Assembly (NCBI RefSeq): GCF_001641695.1
Contig: NZ_LSEF01000028.1
Location: forward strand, 218,272 to 282,271
Direction of reading: 5' to 3'
DNA length: 64,000 nt
DNA from: Bradyrhizobium neotropicale
GTDB lineage: Bacteria > Pseudomonadota > Alphaproteobacteria > Rhizobiales > Xanthobacteraceae
The translations under genes were made by a program, and so were the position numbers. Below are positions 29,172 to 37,712 of this stretch, in pieces. How positions within the stretch are numbered: the first letter of the stretch is position 1; the number at the start of each line of letters is the position of its first letter. The notes beneath the pieces were generated by a model. It was not told the origin of the DNA. It did not search any database and worked only from the letters and a program-made list of their open reading frames with translations.

Positions 29172-29372
29172 ATGGACTGGAATCGCATCGAAGGAAACTG
29201 GAAGCAGTTCAAGGGTTCGGCCAAGGAGAAGTGGGGCAAGCTCACTGACGATGACCTCAAACTGATCGAGGGCCGTCGTGAGCAGCTCGAAGGCCGGCTC
29301 CAGGAGCGCTACGGCAAGGCCAAGGATCAGGTTCGTCAGGACGTCGACGACTGGCTCAAGTCGCTGCACTAG
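29172..29372 (+). CDS. CsbD family stress protein
   Basis: This 66-aa protein matches CsbD end to end: MDWNRIEGNWKQFKGSAKEK, then WGKLTDDDL, LEGRLQERYG and QDVDDWL. CsbD proteins are small abundant stress proteins of unknown activity. The ATG at 29172 lies 6 nt after GGAG; in-frame starts at 29160 and 29166 are less well spaced. An exact EcfG promoter precedes it and a strong terminator follows 18 bp after the stop, so it is a monocistronic general-stress gene. Confidence 0.92.
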   Translation: MDWNRIEGNWKQFKGSAKEKWGKLTDDDLKLIEGRREQLEGRLQERYGKAKDQVRQDVDDWLKSLH

Positions 29373-29390
29373 GGCGCGATAAAGCGAACG

Positions 29391-29418
29391 AAGCCCCGGC
29401 TCACGCCGGGGCTTTTTT
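29391..29418 (+). terminator. Rho-independent terminator of csbD
   Basis: AGCCCCGGC and GCCGGGGCT form a 9-bp stem with a short TCAC loop, followed by TTTTT. Confidence 0.85.
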
Positions 29419-29431
29419 GCTCGTAGCCCCG

Positions 29432-29587
29432 CTAGAACACCGTGAGATATTTCAGCAGCGACACGACGCCGATGATGATGACGATGATGCGCGCGATCTG
29501 CTTGGCGCGGCCGTCCATCGGCAACATGTTGATGAGATAAAGAACGAGAATAACGACGAGAAAGGTGACGAGTACGCCGATCAACAT
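29432..29587 (-). CDS. 51-aa membrane protein, Thivi_2564 family
   Basis: A short gene reading MLIGVLVTFLVVILVLYLI, then a loop NMLPMDGRAKQIARI and a second hydrophobic stretch ending LLKYLTVF. The two-helix layout and the MLPMDGRAKQI loop match the small Thivi_2564-type membrane proteins. It converges with csbD across the csbD terminator. An exact EcfG promoter with 17-bp spacing sits 38 nt upstream of the ATG at 29587, so it should be induced together with csbD. Function is unknown. Confidence 0.8.
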   Translation of the reverse strand: MLIGVLVTFLVVILVLYLINMLPMDGRAKQIARIIVIIIGVVSLLKYLTVF

Positions 29588-29624
29588 CGCAAAGCCCCCT
29601 TCAGGCAATTCCTAACGATGTCCT

Positions 29625-29650
29625 AACGCGCACCCCTAGCTCCCGGTTCC
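29625..29650 (-). promoter_or_regulatory. EcfG promoter of the 51-aa membrane protein gene
   Basis: On the minus strand GGAAC (29650-29646), 17 nt, then CGTT (29628-29625). It is an exact match with the longer permitted spacer. Confidence 0.65.
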
Positions 29651-29706
29651 ATATCCAGCAACCCCTTACAACTTCTGGTAAATACGTACTTCTACCGGCG
29701 GGTCCG

Positions 29707-29728
29707 CTGCCTAAAATTTTACCCTTTT
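29707..29728 (+). promoter_or_regulatory. Conserved upstream element of the first chemoreceptor gene
   Basis: A 22-bp segment ending in TTTTACCCTTTT lies 138 bp before the start codon. Nineteen of 22 bases recur upstream of the second chemoreceptor gene at 32076-32097. The surrounding sequence is not similar, which points to a functional site. Confidence 0.45.
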
Positions 29729-29865
29729 GCTTCGGAATGCCGAAACCGTTCGGGGCAAGCCGCGAGCGGCACGCGATTGCAGATCACGAGCGCCCTCCCT
29801 GTTTTCCTTCATTTGCAGTTGGGAGTGCCCTTAACGAAGCTTGGAATTTGGAATTGGGGGTTTCG

Positions 29866-31959
29866 ATGCTGAATCGTCTGACCGTGTCCGCGCTGCTGAA
29901 GGCAGTGATTGCGATCACGTCGGTCTGCGTGGTGATTGCGCTCTCGCTCACCGCCTACGAGTCCTGGGACCGCCTCGCAACCGCGACCCGCATCTCGCAC
30001 ATCGCTTACGCCTCCGCCGACCTGTTCAAGGCGATGCACAATCTGCGCACCGACCGCTCGACCACCACGCGGCTCCTCAACGCGGCCGAGCCGATGGATC
30101 CCACAATCGAGAAATATCTGCGGGACCTGCGCGATGCGCAGATGCCCGCGATGGCGCGCGCGCTCGAGCTGCTGCCGACCCTGGACTTTCCGCAATCGGG
30201 CACGCTGGTGCCGGAGCTTGCCCGCCTCTACAAATTGCTGACGGAGGAACAGAAGCAGTTCTGGGAAGAGGTGGCGAAGCCCAAGGACCAACGCCGCGCT
30301 GCCTTGTCCAAGGAATATATGGAGACGACGCAGGGCCTGCTCGACACGCTCGACAAGCTGTCGAACATCCTGGCCGCGACCGTCAACCACCAGGACGCCG
30401 CGATCGACCAGTTGCTGTCGATCAAGCAGAACGCCTGGCTCTTGCGCAACACGGCGGGCGAGGCTTCGCTGATCGTCTCGACCGGACTTGCGGCCGGCAA
30501 GATCACGCCGGAAGGCCGCTACGCCTATACCCAGTATGTCGGCGGCACGACGGCGATCTGGAAGGCTCTGGAGTTGTCGACCTCGGGCATGCAGTTGCCC
30601 CCGGCGCTCGCCTCCGCCATGGCGGCGGCCAAGACCGGCTATTTCGATGCGCAATATCTGGCCTTGCGTGATCGTCTTGCGGACACGCTGGTCAAGGGTG
30701 AAAAGGCCGAGATGACGGCGAACCAGTGGAGCCCCGTGACGGTCGGCCGCATGGCGAGCGCGGTCGCGGTCGCGGAAGCCGCCCTGGACGCCGCCAGGAC
30801 CCACACGCTGGAGCAGCGCGGCGCCGCGCAGCGCGCGCTGATCGTGCAGCTCGTCCTGCTCGCGCTCGCGCTCGGCCTTGCCGTAGGTGCGATCATGCTG
30901 GTCAGCCACCGCGTCATCCATCCCCTCAACAACATCCGCGACGCCATGCTGAAGGTCGCCGGCGGCGACCTCACCGTCGACAGCGGCTATCTCGACCGAA
31001 AGGACGAGATTGGCGCACTCGCCGGCGCGCTGGAAACGTTCAAGCAGCAGGCCACCGACAAGCTGAAGATCGAGGCGCATGAGAGCGAGCGCAACGCGGG
31101 CGCAGCAGTGCGCCAGCGCGCGGTCGAGGCCTATGTCGGCGAATTCGAGGGCGCGGTCCGCAAGACGCTGGCCGAGCTCGGCGAAGCCTCCGGCGCCATG
31201 CGCAAGACCTCTGGCGATCTGTCGGCCGTGTCGCGCCAGACCAACGATCGCGTCCAGGTCGCCGGCAAGGCCTCCAATGACGCTTCGATGAGCGTCGACA
31301 GCGTGGCGGCCGCGGCTGAAGAGCTCAGCGCCTCGATCAACGACATCAGTCAGCAGGCCGCCCATGCCGCAGGGATCGCCGGCCGCGCCGTCAGCCAGGC
31401 GCGCGAGACCGACGGCACCGTGCAGGGCCTTGCGAAGTCGGCGGGGCGTATCGGCGAGGTCGTCGGCCTGATCAACACCATCGCGGCACAGACCAACCTG
31501 CTGGCGCTCAACGCCACGATCGAAGCGGTCCGCGCCGGCGAGGCCGGCCGCGGCTTTGCGGTGGTCGCTTCCGAAGTGAAGTCGCTGGCGAGCCAGACCG
31601 CGAAGGCGACGGAAGAGATTTCCGAGCAGATCGCCGACATCCAGAAGGTGGCGGGTGACGCCATCAACGCGATCCAGGCGATCGGCGGCATCATCGGCGA
31701 GGTGAACGAGGTCGCCACCGCCATCGCCGCCGCCGTGCAGGAACAGGGCGCGGCGACACAAGAGATCACCCGCAGCACGCAATATGCGGCGCAGGGCACC
31801 CGGAACGTCTCCGACAACATCACCGGCGTCAAAGCCGACGCCGACGCCGCAGCCGGCGCCGCCGAGAATGTGAAGCAGGCCTCCGAGCTGCTGGAGACCC
31901 AGAGCCGCCAGCTCGGCCAGCAGGTGAGCGACTTCCTCGGCAAGATCAGGGCGGCGTAA
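29866..31959 (+). CDS. Methyl-accepting chemotaxis protein (chemoreceptor 1 of a tandem pair)
   Basis: This is a 697-aa transmembrane receptor. The first membrane helix is residues about 10-30, a 290-residue periplasmic helical ligand domain follows (LFKAMHNLRTDRSTTTRLL), the second helix is near 324-345, HAMP spans about 345-397, and the signalling domain about 450-690. The hairpin tip is [20 protein letters not shown]; residue 555 is Val where the paralog and most receptors have Ala. No CheR/CheB tether pentapeptide is present at the C-terminus. I start at the ATG at 29866 because the long upstream extension covers the intergenic element. No che genes are nearby. Confidence 0.93.
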   Translation: MLNRLTVSALLKAVIAITSVCVVIALSLTAYESWDRLATATRISHIAYASADLFKAMHNLRTDRSTTTRLLNAAEPMDPTIEKYLRDLRDAQMPAMARALELLPTLDFPQSGTLVPELARLYKLLTEEQKQFWEEVAKPKDQRRAALSKEYMETTQGLLDTLDKLSNILAATVNHQDAAIDQLLSIKQNAWLLRNTAGEASLIVSTGLAAGKITPEGRYAYTQYVGGTTAIWKALELSTSGMQLPPALASAMAAAKTGYFDAQYLALRDRLADTLVKGEKAEMTANQWSPVTVGRMASAVAVAEAALDAARTHTLEQRGAAQRALIVQLVLLALALGLAVGAIMLVSHRVIHPLNNIRDAMLKVAGGDLTVDSGYLDRKDEIGALAGALETFKQQATDKLKIEAHESERNAGAAVRQRAVEAYVGEFEGAVRKTLAELGEASGAMRKTSGDLSAVSRQTNDRVQVAGKASNDASMSVDSVAAAAEELSASINDISQQAAHAAGIAGRAVSQARETDGTVQGLAKSAGRIGEVVGLINTIAAQTNLLALNATIEAVRAGEAGRGFAVVASEVKSLASQTAKATEEISEQIADIQKVAGDAINAIQAIGGIIGEVNEVATAIAAAVQEQGAATQEITRSTQYAAQGTRNVSDNITGVKADADAAAGAAENVKQASELLETQSRQLGQQVSDFLGKIRAA

Positions 31960-31994
31960 GGCTGTGGGTTGCAGGTAAGCGGCCACAAGCCCCC

Positions 31995-32021
31995 GTGTCG
32001 TCCCGGCGAAAGCCAGGACGA
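31995..32021. repeat. Dispersed palindromic repeat between the two chemoreceptor genes
   Basis: TCGTCCCGGCGAAAGCCAGG core followed by ACGAT, the same family as at 8061 and 9731. Confidence 0.55.
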
Positions 32022-32075
32022 TGATGAGACGCCGCCCCCAATCGTTAACGACTCCGTAATTTTACGGCAGCGCCA

Positions 32076-32097
32076 CTGTCTAAGTTTTTACCCTTTT
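32076..32097 (+). promoter_or_regulatory. Conserved upstream element of the second chemoreceptor gene
   Basis: This is the partner of the element at 29707-29728 (three mismatches in 22 bp). It is 125 bp before the start codon. Confidence 0.45.
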
Positions 32098-32161
32098 CGG
32101 GCCAAATGCGCCCAGCGCGCCTGCCAAAAGGCATACGCGCGGTGCGTGCATCCCTTGATTG

Positions 32162-32203
32162 TCGAAGTTCGTGGGGGCTGCCGTTGGGGGCCACGAACTT
32201 CGA
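32162..32203 (+). promoter_or_regulatory. Perfect 13-bp inverted repeat in the chemoreceptor 2 leader
   Basis: TCGAAGTTCGTGG at 32162-32174 pairs exactly with CCACGAACTTCGA at 32191-32203 across a 16-nt G-rich loop. The hairpin ends 18 nt before the ATG, close to the ribosome site, so it could act as an operator or control translation. No similar hairpin is seen before the first receptor gene. Confidence 0.55.
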
Positions 32204-32221
32204 AACGTACCGGGGTGTCCC

Positions 32222-34315
32222 ATGCTCAATCGCTTGACCGTATCTTCGCTGCTGAAGGCAGTGATCCTGTCCACCGCGCTCGTCGTGGTCGTCGGATTCT
32301 CGCTGAATGCCTGGAGCTCCTGGACCCGGCTGCAAGCGACCAATCGGATCGTCGCGATTTCGGCAGCCTCGGCGGACGTGTTCAAGGCGATGGCCAACAT
32401 CCGCGCCGACCGCTCGACCAGCAACCGGCAACTCACGTCCGATATCCAGATGGACAAGGACATCGAGACATATATCCGCGACATCCGTAACGACCTGATG
32501 CCGGCACTGGCCCGCGCGATCGAGATCCTGCCTTCGATCGACCTCCCGCAGCGCGACGCGATGGTCGCCGACCTCGACCGGTTCAACAAGGCGCTGCTCG
32601 CGGCGCAGGCGGAATTCTGGAGCGAGGTCGCCAAGCCAAAGGCGTCGCGCCGCACGGCGCTCGCCAAGGAATACACCGACAGCGAGGACGGGTTGATGGC
32701 GATCCTCGAAAAGCTGTCGCCGCTCCTCGCCGCAAGCGTCAACCACCAGGACCCGACCATCGACCAACTGCTGATGATCAAGCAGATGGCCTGGCTGCTG
32801 CGCCTGAACGCCGGCGAATCCTCGCTGATCGTCGGCAACGCACTCGGCAGCGGCAAGATCGCGCCTGAGATCCAGCTCGCCTATACGAAATGGGTCGGCG
32901 GCACCGCGACCGCCTGGAACGCGATCGAGCTTGCCGCTACCGGTATGCAACTGCCGCCGGCGTTGAGCGCGGCGATGGCAGAAGCCAAATCCGTCTATTT
33001 CGATCCCCAGTACGGGAGCACGCGCGACGGCATTATCGCGGCCCTCGCCAAGGGTGAGAAGCCGTCGATGACGGCCAATCAGTGGAGCCCCTATTCGGTC
33101 AACCGCATGATGACCGCGGTGAAGCTCGCCGACGCCGCGCTTGCCGCCGCCAAGGACCATTCCGCGGCCCAGCGCGCGACTGCGGTGCAGTCGCTGATCG
33201 TCAATACGGCACTGCTCGCGATCGCAATCGCCCTGACCGGCGCCGCGATGCTGGCGGTGAGCCGCCGCGTGATCACGCCGCTGCACCGGATCCGCGATGC
33301 CATGCTGAAGGTGGCCGGCGGCGACCTCACCGTCGACAGCGGCTATCTCGACCGAAAGGACGAGATCGGCGCACTCGCCGGCGCGCTGGAAACCTTCAAC
33401 CAGCAGGCGACCGACAAGCTGAAGATCGAGGCGCAGGAGCGCGAGCGCAATGCCGGCGCCGCTGCGCGCCAACGCGCGGTCGAGGCCTATGTCGGCGAAT
33501 TCGAGGGCGTGGTGCAGAAGTCGCTGGGCGAGTTGAGCGATGCGTCGGCCGAAATGCGCAAGACCTCGGGCGAATTGTCCGCCGTGTCGCGCCAGACCAA
33601 TGAACGCGTCGAGGTCGCGGGCAAGGCGTCAAACGACGCCTCCGGCAGTGTCGAAAGCGTCGCCGCCGCAGCCGAGGAGCTCAGCGCCTCGATCAACGAC
33701 ATCAGCCAGCAGGCGGCGCATGCGGCCGGCATCGCCAGCCGCGCGGTCAACCAGGCGCGCGAGACCGACGGCACCGTGCAGGGGCTGGCGCAATCCGCCG
33801 GCCGCATCGGTGAGGTCGTCGGCCTGATCAACACCATCGCGGCACAGACCAATTTGCTCGCGCTCAACGCCACGATCGAAGCGGCGCGCGCCGGTGAGGC
33901 CGGCCGCGGCTTTGCGGTTGTCGCCTCCGAAGTGAAGTCGCTGGCGAGCCAGACCGCGAAGGCAACGGAGGAGATCTCCGAGCAGATCGCCGACATTCAG
34001 AAGGTCGCGGGCGACGCCATCAGCGCGATCCAGGCGATCGGCGGCATCATCGGCGAGGTGAACGAGGTTGCCACTGCTATTGCCGCCGCCGTGCAGGAGC
34101 AGGGTGCGGCCACGCAGGAGATCACCCGCAGCACGCAATATGCGGCGCAGGGCACCAAGAATGTCTCGGACAACATCACCGGCGTGAAAGCCGACGCCGA
34201 CACCGCGGCCGGCGCGGCAGAGAACGTCAGGCAGGCGTCCGAAATGCTGGAGACCCAGAGCCGGCAGCTCGGCCATCAGGTCAGCGATTTCCTCGGCAAG
34301 ATCCGCGCGGCGTAG
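32222..34315 (+). CDS. Methyl-accepting chemotaxis protein (chemoreceptor 2 of a tandem pair)
   Basis: This 697-aa receptor has the same length and layout as its upstream paralog. The periplasmic domain has diverged (LFKAM against [19 protein letters not shown] here). From the HAMP domain on, the proteins and even long stretches of DNA are nearly identical, which points to duplication with continued homogenisation of the signalling half. The tip has the standard [13 protein letters not shown]. The likely difference between the receptors is therefore ligand specificity. The start at 32222 is chosen over 32159 because the earlier start lies inside the leader hairpin region. Confidence 0.93.
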   Translation: MLNRLTVSSLLKAVILSTALVVVVGFSLNAWSSWTRLQATNRIVAISAASADVFKAMANIRADRSTSNRQLTSDIQMDKDIETYIRDIRNDLMPALARAIEILPSIDLPQRDAMVADLDRFNKALLAAQAEFWSEVAKPKASRRTALAKEYTDSEDGLMAILEKLSPLLAASVNHQDPTIDQLLMIKQMAWLLRLNAGESSLIVGNALGSGKIAPEIQLAYTKWVGGTATAWNAIELAATGMQLPPALSAAMAEAKSVYFDPQYGSTRDGIIAALAKGEKPSMTANQWSPYSVNRMMTAVKLADAALAAAKDHSAAQRATAVQSLIVNTALLAIAIALTGAAMLAVSRRVITPLHRIRDAMLKVAGGDLTVDSGYLDRKDEIGALAGALETFNQQATDKLKIEAQERERNAGAAARQRAVEAYVGEFEGVVQKSLGELSDASAEMRKTSGELSAVSRQTNERVEVAGKASNDASGSVESVAAAAEELSASINDISQQAAHAAGIASRAVNQARETDGTVQGLAQSAGRIGEVVGLINTIAAQTNLLALNATIEAARAGEAGRGFAVVASEVKSLASQTAKATEEISEQIADIQKVAGDAISAIQAIGGIIGEVNEVATAIAAAVQEQGAATQEITRSTQYAAQGTKNVSDNITGVKADADTAAGAAENVRQASEMLETQSRQLGHQVSDFLGKIRAA

Positions 34316-34339
34316 GGTACCCAGCCATCACACTCTCGG

Positions 34340-34370
34340 TGTCGTCCCGGCGAAGACTGGGCGACGATCA
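34340..34370. repeat. Dispersed palindromic repeat, degenerate copy
   Basis: GTCGTCCCGGCGAAGACTGG followed by GCGACGA, between the receptor and DUF2865 genes. Confidence 0.5.
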
Positions 34371-34394
34371 GCACGTAAAGCTGAGTCCCTCCCC

Positions 34395-35045
34395 CTACTC
34401 CTTCGCCACCACCGGCAGGTGGCGGAATTTGGCGCGGACCTTCTCCGGCAGCGGGGAGAAGTTCATTGCGGCGCCGCTGCGATCGCTGGCGTTGCGGTTG
34501 GCGATGACGAGGCCGTCCCGGCCCGCGACGATGTCGCCCTTGCGCAAGGTCGGATCGTCATCGACCTTGACCGGCGCGAGCCCGACCGCGTCCTTGCCGT
34601 TACAGGTGCAGCCCGCCACGATCTCGTTGCGATAGCGGAATGCGTTCGGCAGATCGGAATAGGATTTTCCGCTGTCAGTCGCGGCGTCGTCGATGTTGCT
34701 GCCATAGACCACCGAGGTTTCGGCGGCCGGACAAAAGCTCTTGCAGGATTGCGCCTTGCTCTCGGCATCATTGCCCTGCGCCGGAAAGTAGCGGCCGTCG
34801 CAACCGCGCACGCAATAGGCCGCGCCGCCATCATAGCTGGCGCGTGAGCGCGGCGTCTCGTAACGCGGCACGTCGTCGGTCGGGAACGGTACCCGGATCT
34901 GCGGCGGCGGCCGCATCCGGAAGCCGCCGAACAGTGCCGAGAAGAAATCCTGCGCGTGCGCCGACGGGGTCGGCGCCAAGCCGAGAGACACGACGGTAAA
35001 GAGTGCCGCGATCCGGGCCGGTTTGCCGATCGAACGTCTATTCAT
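34395..35045 (-). CDS. Exported DUF2865 family protein
   Basis: This is a 216-aa secreted protein. The signal peptide ends at APTPSAHAQDF. The DUF2865 core has paired cysteines: YCVRGCDGRYFP, then SCKSFCPAAETSVVYGS, and later AGCTCNGKD. The family is confined mostly to Rhizobiales and is of unknown function. It is oriented with the L,D-transpeptidase gene upstream and separated by 17 bp, so the two are probably co-transcribed from the stress promoter at 35909. Confidence 0.85.
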   Translation of the reverse strand: MNRRSIGKPARIAALFTVVSLGLAPTPSAHAQDFFSALFGGFRMRPPPQIRVPFPTDDVPRYETPRSRASYDGGAAYCVRGCDGRYFPAQGNDAESKAQSCKSFCPAAETSVVYGSNIDDAATDSGKSYSDLPNAFRYRNEIVAGCTCNGKDAVGLAPVKVDDDPTLRKGDIVAGRDGLVIANRNASDRSGAAMNFSPLPEKVRAKFRHLPVVAKE

Positions 35046-35062
35046 GCGGCCTCATATGCTCT

Positions 35063-35860
35063 TCAGTTCACCGACGACGTCGCGATGCTCAGGGCCTGGC
35101 GGCCCGAAGGCAGCGTCGTCGCCGCCGGTCGCTTGCGCACGGCATCGCCGCTCCTGTCGCCACCCTTGTCGCCACCCTTGGCCATCAGCGGCGCGCTCTT
35201 CGGCAGCACCACCACCCTGGCGCCGACATTGACCCGGCCGAACAGATCGATGACGTCCTCATTGGTCATGCGGATGCAGCCGGAGGAAACGAACTTGCCG
35301 ATCGTGCTGGGATCGTTGGTGCCGTGGATGCGGTATTCGCTGGAGCCGAGATACATCGCGCGCGCGCCGAGCGGATTGCCCGGGCCGCCGGCGACGAAAC
35401 GCGGCAGATAGGGCTGGCGCGCGATCATCTCGGCCGGCGGATGCCAGTCCGGCCATTCCGCCTTGCGCGCGACGCTCTGCACGCCCGACCAAGTGAAGCC
35501 GTCGCGGCCAACGCCGACGCCGTAGCGGATGGCGCGGCCATTGCCGAGCACATAGTAGAGGTAGGTGTTGCCGGTATCGATGACGATGGTGCCGGCCGGC
35601 TCGCTGCGGTCGAAGCTGACGATCTGCTTGCGCAGGCGCTCGGGCAGCGCGGCATCCTCGTCGACGGCCTGTGGCGCTTGGTTTGTGTAACCCCGCGAAT
35701 AGCCTTGGTCCTGCGGATATGCCAGCGGCTGCATCGGCGCATAGCCAAACATCTGCGCGTGCGCGGCGCCGAACGGCACGGTCAACAATGCTGTCGCGAA
35801 GGCAAGAGCGGTGGCGGCGCGCGGCGAGAAGCGGCGGCGGACTGCAGATAACTTTGTCAT
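35063..35860 (-). CDS. L,D-transpeptidase (ErfK/YbiS family)
   Basis: This 265-aa exported enzyme forms 3-3 peptidoglycan cross-links or attaches proteins to the wall. After a signal peptide (ending GAAHAQ), the YkuD domain covers about residues 85-215 and has the active-site motif with His in YRIHGTNDPSTIG and Cys in FVSSGCIRMTNEDV. The C-terminal 45 residues are basic and disordered. The ATG at 35860 places the signal peptide at the N-terminus. An exact EcfG promoter lies 49 nt upstream, which makes this a predicted stress-induced wall-remodelling enzyme. Confidence 0.92.
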   Translation of the reverse strand: MTKLSAVRRRFSPRAATALAFATALLTVPFGAAHAQMFGYAPMQPLAYPQDQGYSRGYTNQAPQAVDEDAALPERLRKQIVSFDRSEPAGTIVIDTGNTYLYYVLGNGRAIRYGVGVGRDGFTWSGVQSVARKAEWPDWHPPAEMIARQPYLPRFVAGGPGNPLGARAMYLGSSEYRIHGTNDPSTIGKFVSSGCIRMTNEDVIDLFGRVNVGARVVVLPKSAPLMAKGGDKGGDRSGDAVRKRPAATTLPSGRQALSIATSSVN

Positions 35861-35908
35861 GTGCTGCCCCGTTGGATGTGTGCATCTGGGTGATGCGGTG
35901 CTCCAACA

Positions 35909-35934
35909 AACGCCCGCGGACCGACTCAAGTTCC
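35909..35934 (-). promoter_or_regulatory. EcfG promoter of the L,D-transpeptidase gene
   Basis: On the minus strand GGAAC (35934-35930), 17 nt, CGTT (35912-35909), exact match. It is back to back with the plus-strand promoter at 35994. Confidence 0.65.
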
Positions 35935-35993
35935 GCGAACACTTGCGGCGGCGACGTCACAGTCAAGCGAGCGCTTGTTCACGAAGGCGCGAC

Positions 35994-36018
35994 GGAACCC
36001 GCGCGCTGCTGACGCGTT
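35994..36018 (+). promoter_or_regulatory. EcfG promoter of the AI-2E family transporter gene
   Basis: GGAAC at 35994-35998, 16 nt, CGTT at 36015-36018, exact match, 50 nt before the GTG start. Confidence 0.7.
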
Positions 36019-36068
36019 CTCACTCTACCAATGGGCGCGGAGCAGATTTCCCGTGCGGGAGAGGTATT

Positions 36069-37184
36069 GTGCGCGTCCTTCCCAGTGAACGTCTGATCCC
36101 CGGCAACAGCGAAGGCGCACCGCTTCCCGACAGCCACAGTGAGCTGCCGCCCGTCATCCGCCGCACCGAGTTCGTCGCCTTCGCGCTCGCAGGATTACTG
36201 GTCATTGCGATCGCGACCGTGCTCTATGTCGGCAAGGCGTTCTTCCTGCCCGTGGTGATGGCCTTCGTCACCGGCACCATGCTGTCGCCGGCTGCAAACT
36301 TCCTGGAGCGGCAGAAGGTGCCGCGCGCGCTCGGCGCAGTGCTGATCGTCATAACAGTGACCACTCTGGTCGCCTTCGTCGTCGCGCTGATCGCCTCGCC
36401 CGCGATGGAGTGGAGCTCGCGCCTGCCGGAATTGGGCGCGCAGCTGAAGGACAAGCTGCACGTCTTCGACCGGCCGCTGGCGCTGTGGCAGGAGCTGCAG
36501 GCCATGGTCGGCGGCGGCTCGGAAGCGCTGCCGAGCTTCCAGATGCCGAAATTCGAATGGGTGCAGCCGACGCTGGAATTCCTGTCGCCGACCTTCACCG
36601 AATTCCTGCTGTTCTTCGCCACGCTCATCCTGTTCATCGCGAGCTGGCGCGACCTGCGGCGGGCGCTGATCATGACGTTCAGCGACCGCGATGCGCGGCT
36701 GCGCACGCTCCGGATCCTCAACGAGATCGAGGACCATCTCGGCAGCTACCTCCTGACCGTGAGCGTCATCAATATCGGCCTCGGCATCGCCACCGGAATC
36801 GTCTGCGCCCTCACCGGCATGCCGAATCCGGCCGGGCTCGGCGCGCTGGCGGCGACGCTGAACTTCATCCCGATCATCGGTCCGATCGCAATGTTCGCCG
36901 TGCTCGTCATGGTGGGGCTCGTCGCCTTCCCGACCATCAGCGGCGGCCTCGTCGCCGCGCTCGCCTTCGGCGGTATCGCCTTCCTGGAAGGCCACTTCGT
37001 CACGCCGACCATCATCGGCCGGCGGCTGGCATTGAATGCCCTGGCCGTTCTGCTCGCGCTGGCATTCTGGACCTGGATGTGGGGGCCGATGGGCGCCTTC
37101 CTGTCGTCGCCGCTGCTGATCGTCGCGCTGATCGTGAAGGAGCATCTGATGCCGGCGGACTCGCCGCAGCTGCCGCAGGCGTGA
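36069..37184 (+). CDS. AI-2E family transporter (PerM-like membrane protein)
   Basis: This is a 371-aa integral membrane protein. About eight helices include the paired N-terminal segment FVAFALAGLLVIAIATVLYVG and the family motif region LNFIPIIGPIAMFAVLV. The family includes putative autoinducer-2 exporters and Na+/H+ antiporters; the substrate is not readable here. The GTG start at 36069 follows GGGAGAGG at good spacing and the protein then begins in MRVLPSERLIPG. The start is preceded by an exact EcfG promoter, so stress induction is expected. Confidence 0.88.
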   Translation: MRVLPSERLIPGNSEGAPLPDSHSELPPVIRRTEFVAFALAGLLVIAIATVLYVGKAFFLPVVMAFVTGTMLSPAANFLERQKVPRALGAVLIVITVTTLVAFVVALIASPAMEWSSRLPELGAQLKDKLHVFDRPLALWQELQAMVGGGSEALPSFQMPKFEWVQPTLEFLSPTFTEFLLFFATLILFIASWRDLRRALIMTFSDRDARLRTLRILNEIEDHLGSYLLTVSVINIGLGIATGIVCALTGMPNPAGLGALAATLNFIPIIGPIAMFAVLVMVGLVAFPTISGGLVAALAFGGIAFLEGHFVTPTIIGRRLALNALAVLLALAFWTWMWGPMGAFLSSPLLIVALIVKEHLMPADSPQLPQA

Positions 37185-37199
37185 CCGGGTTTCCGTGGC

Positions 37200-37224
37200 G
37201 GAACTTACCCGATGACGAAACGTT
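37200..37224 (+). promoter_or_regulatory. EcfG promoter of the YqjD/YqjE-like pair
   Basis: GGAAC at 37200-37204, 16 nt, CGTT at 37221-37224, exact match, 38 nt before the ATG at 37263. Confidence 0.75.
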
Positions 37225-37262
37225 TCCCGGTCATCTCAGCCGCCAACAATTCGGAGCTTCTG

Positions 37263-37628
37263 ATGTCAACGACCGAAGCCGGAATGAGAGACTGGACCGA
37301 CAAGGCCACCAGAGAACGCCTCGAGAAGGATGTAGCAGCCGTGAAAAGCGATATCGCAGCCCTCACCGAACAGATCACCGACGCGCTCAACACCTTCGCC
37401 AATTCAGCCGGCAAGCAGGCGCGGCGCGGCTATCGCCAGGCACGCCAGAACGTGGATTCGGCGATGGATGACATGTCGGAGCGCAGCAGCGCGATGATGG
37501 ACGCGGCGCAGGACGCCTATGGCTCGATCGAGGAGACGCTGGAGGACGCGATCACCCAGCGCCCGCTCGCAACCGTCGGGCTCGCGCTCGGTATCGGCTT
37601 CCTGATCGGCCTCGCCTGGCGCCGCTGA
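37263..37628 (+). CDS. DUF883 (YqjD/ElaB-like) membrane-anchored stress protein
   Basis: This 121-aa protein has a long heptad-rich helix (DKATRERLEKDVAAVKSDIA onward) and a C-terminal membrane anchor (ATVGLALGIGFLIGLAWRR) exactly like E. coli YqjD and ElaB, which bind ribosomes at the membrane in stationary phase. GGAG is 6 nt before the ATG at 37263. An exact EcfG promoter precedes it. It is followed by a YqjE-like gene as in E. coli. Confidence 0.88.
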   Translation: MSTTEAGMRDWTDKATRERLEKDVAAVKSDIAALTEQITDALNTFANSAGKQARRGYRQARQNVDSAMDDMSERSSAMMDAAQDAYGSIEETLEDAITQRPLATVGLALGIGFLIGLAWRR

Positions 37629-37712
37629 CGATGCGGGGTGACCGTTCGGGTGACGGCGGCGCGCCGCGCCGCGCCGCCGCGGCTGGCTTGTGGGCAGTTG
37701 AGGAGCAAGACC

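Noticed and set aside
29809..31986. 725-codon open frame opposite the first chemoreceptor
   Set aside because: Shadow of a repetitive alpha-helical coding sequence; the paralog has a similar shadow.
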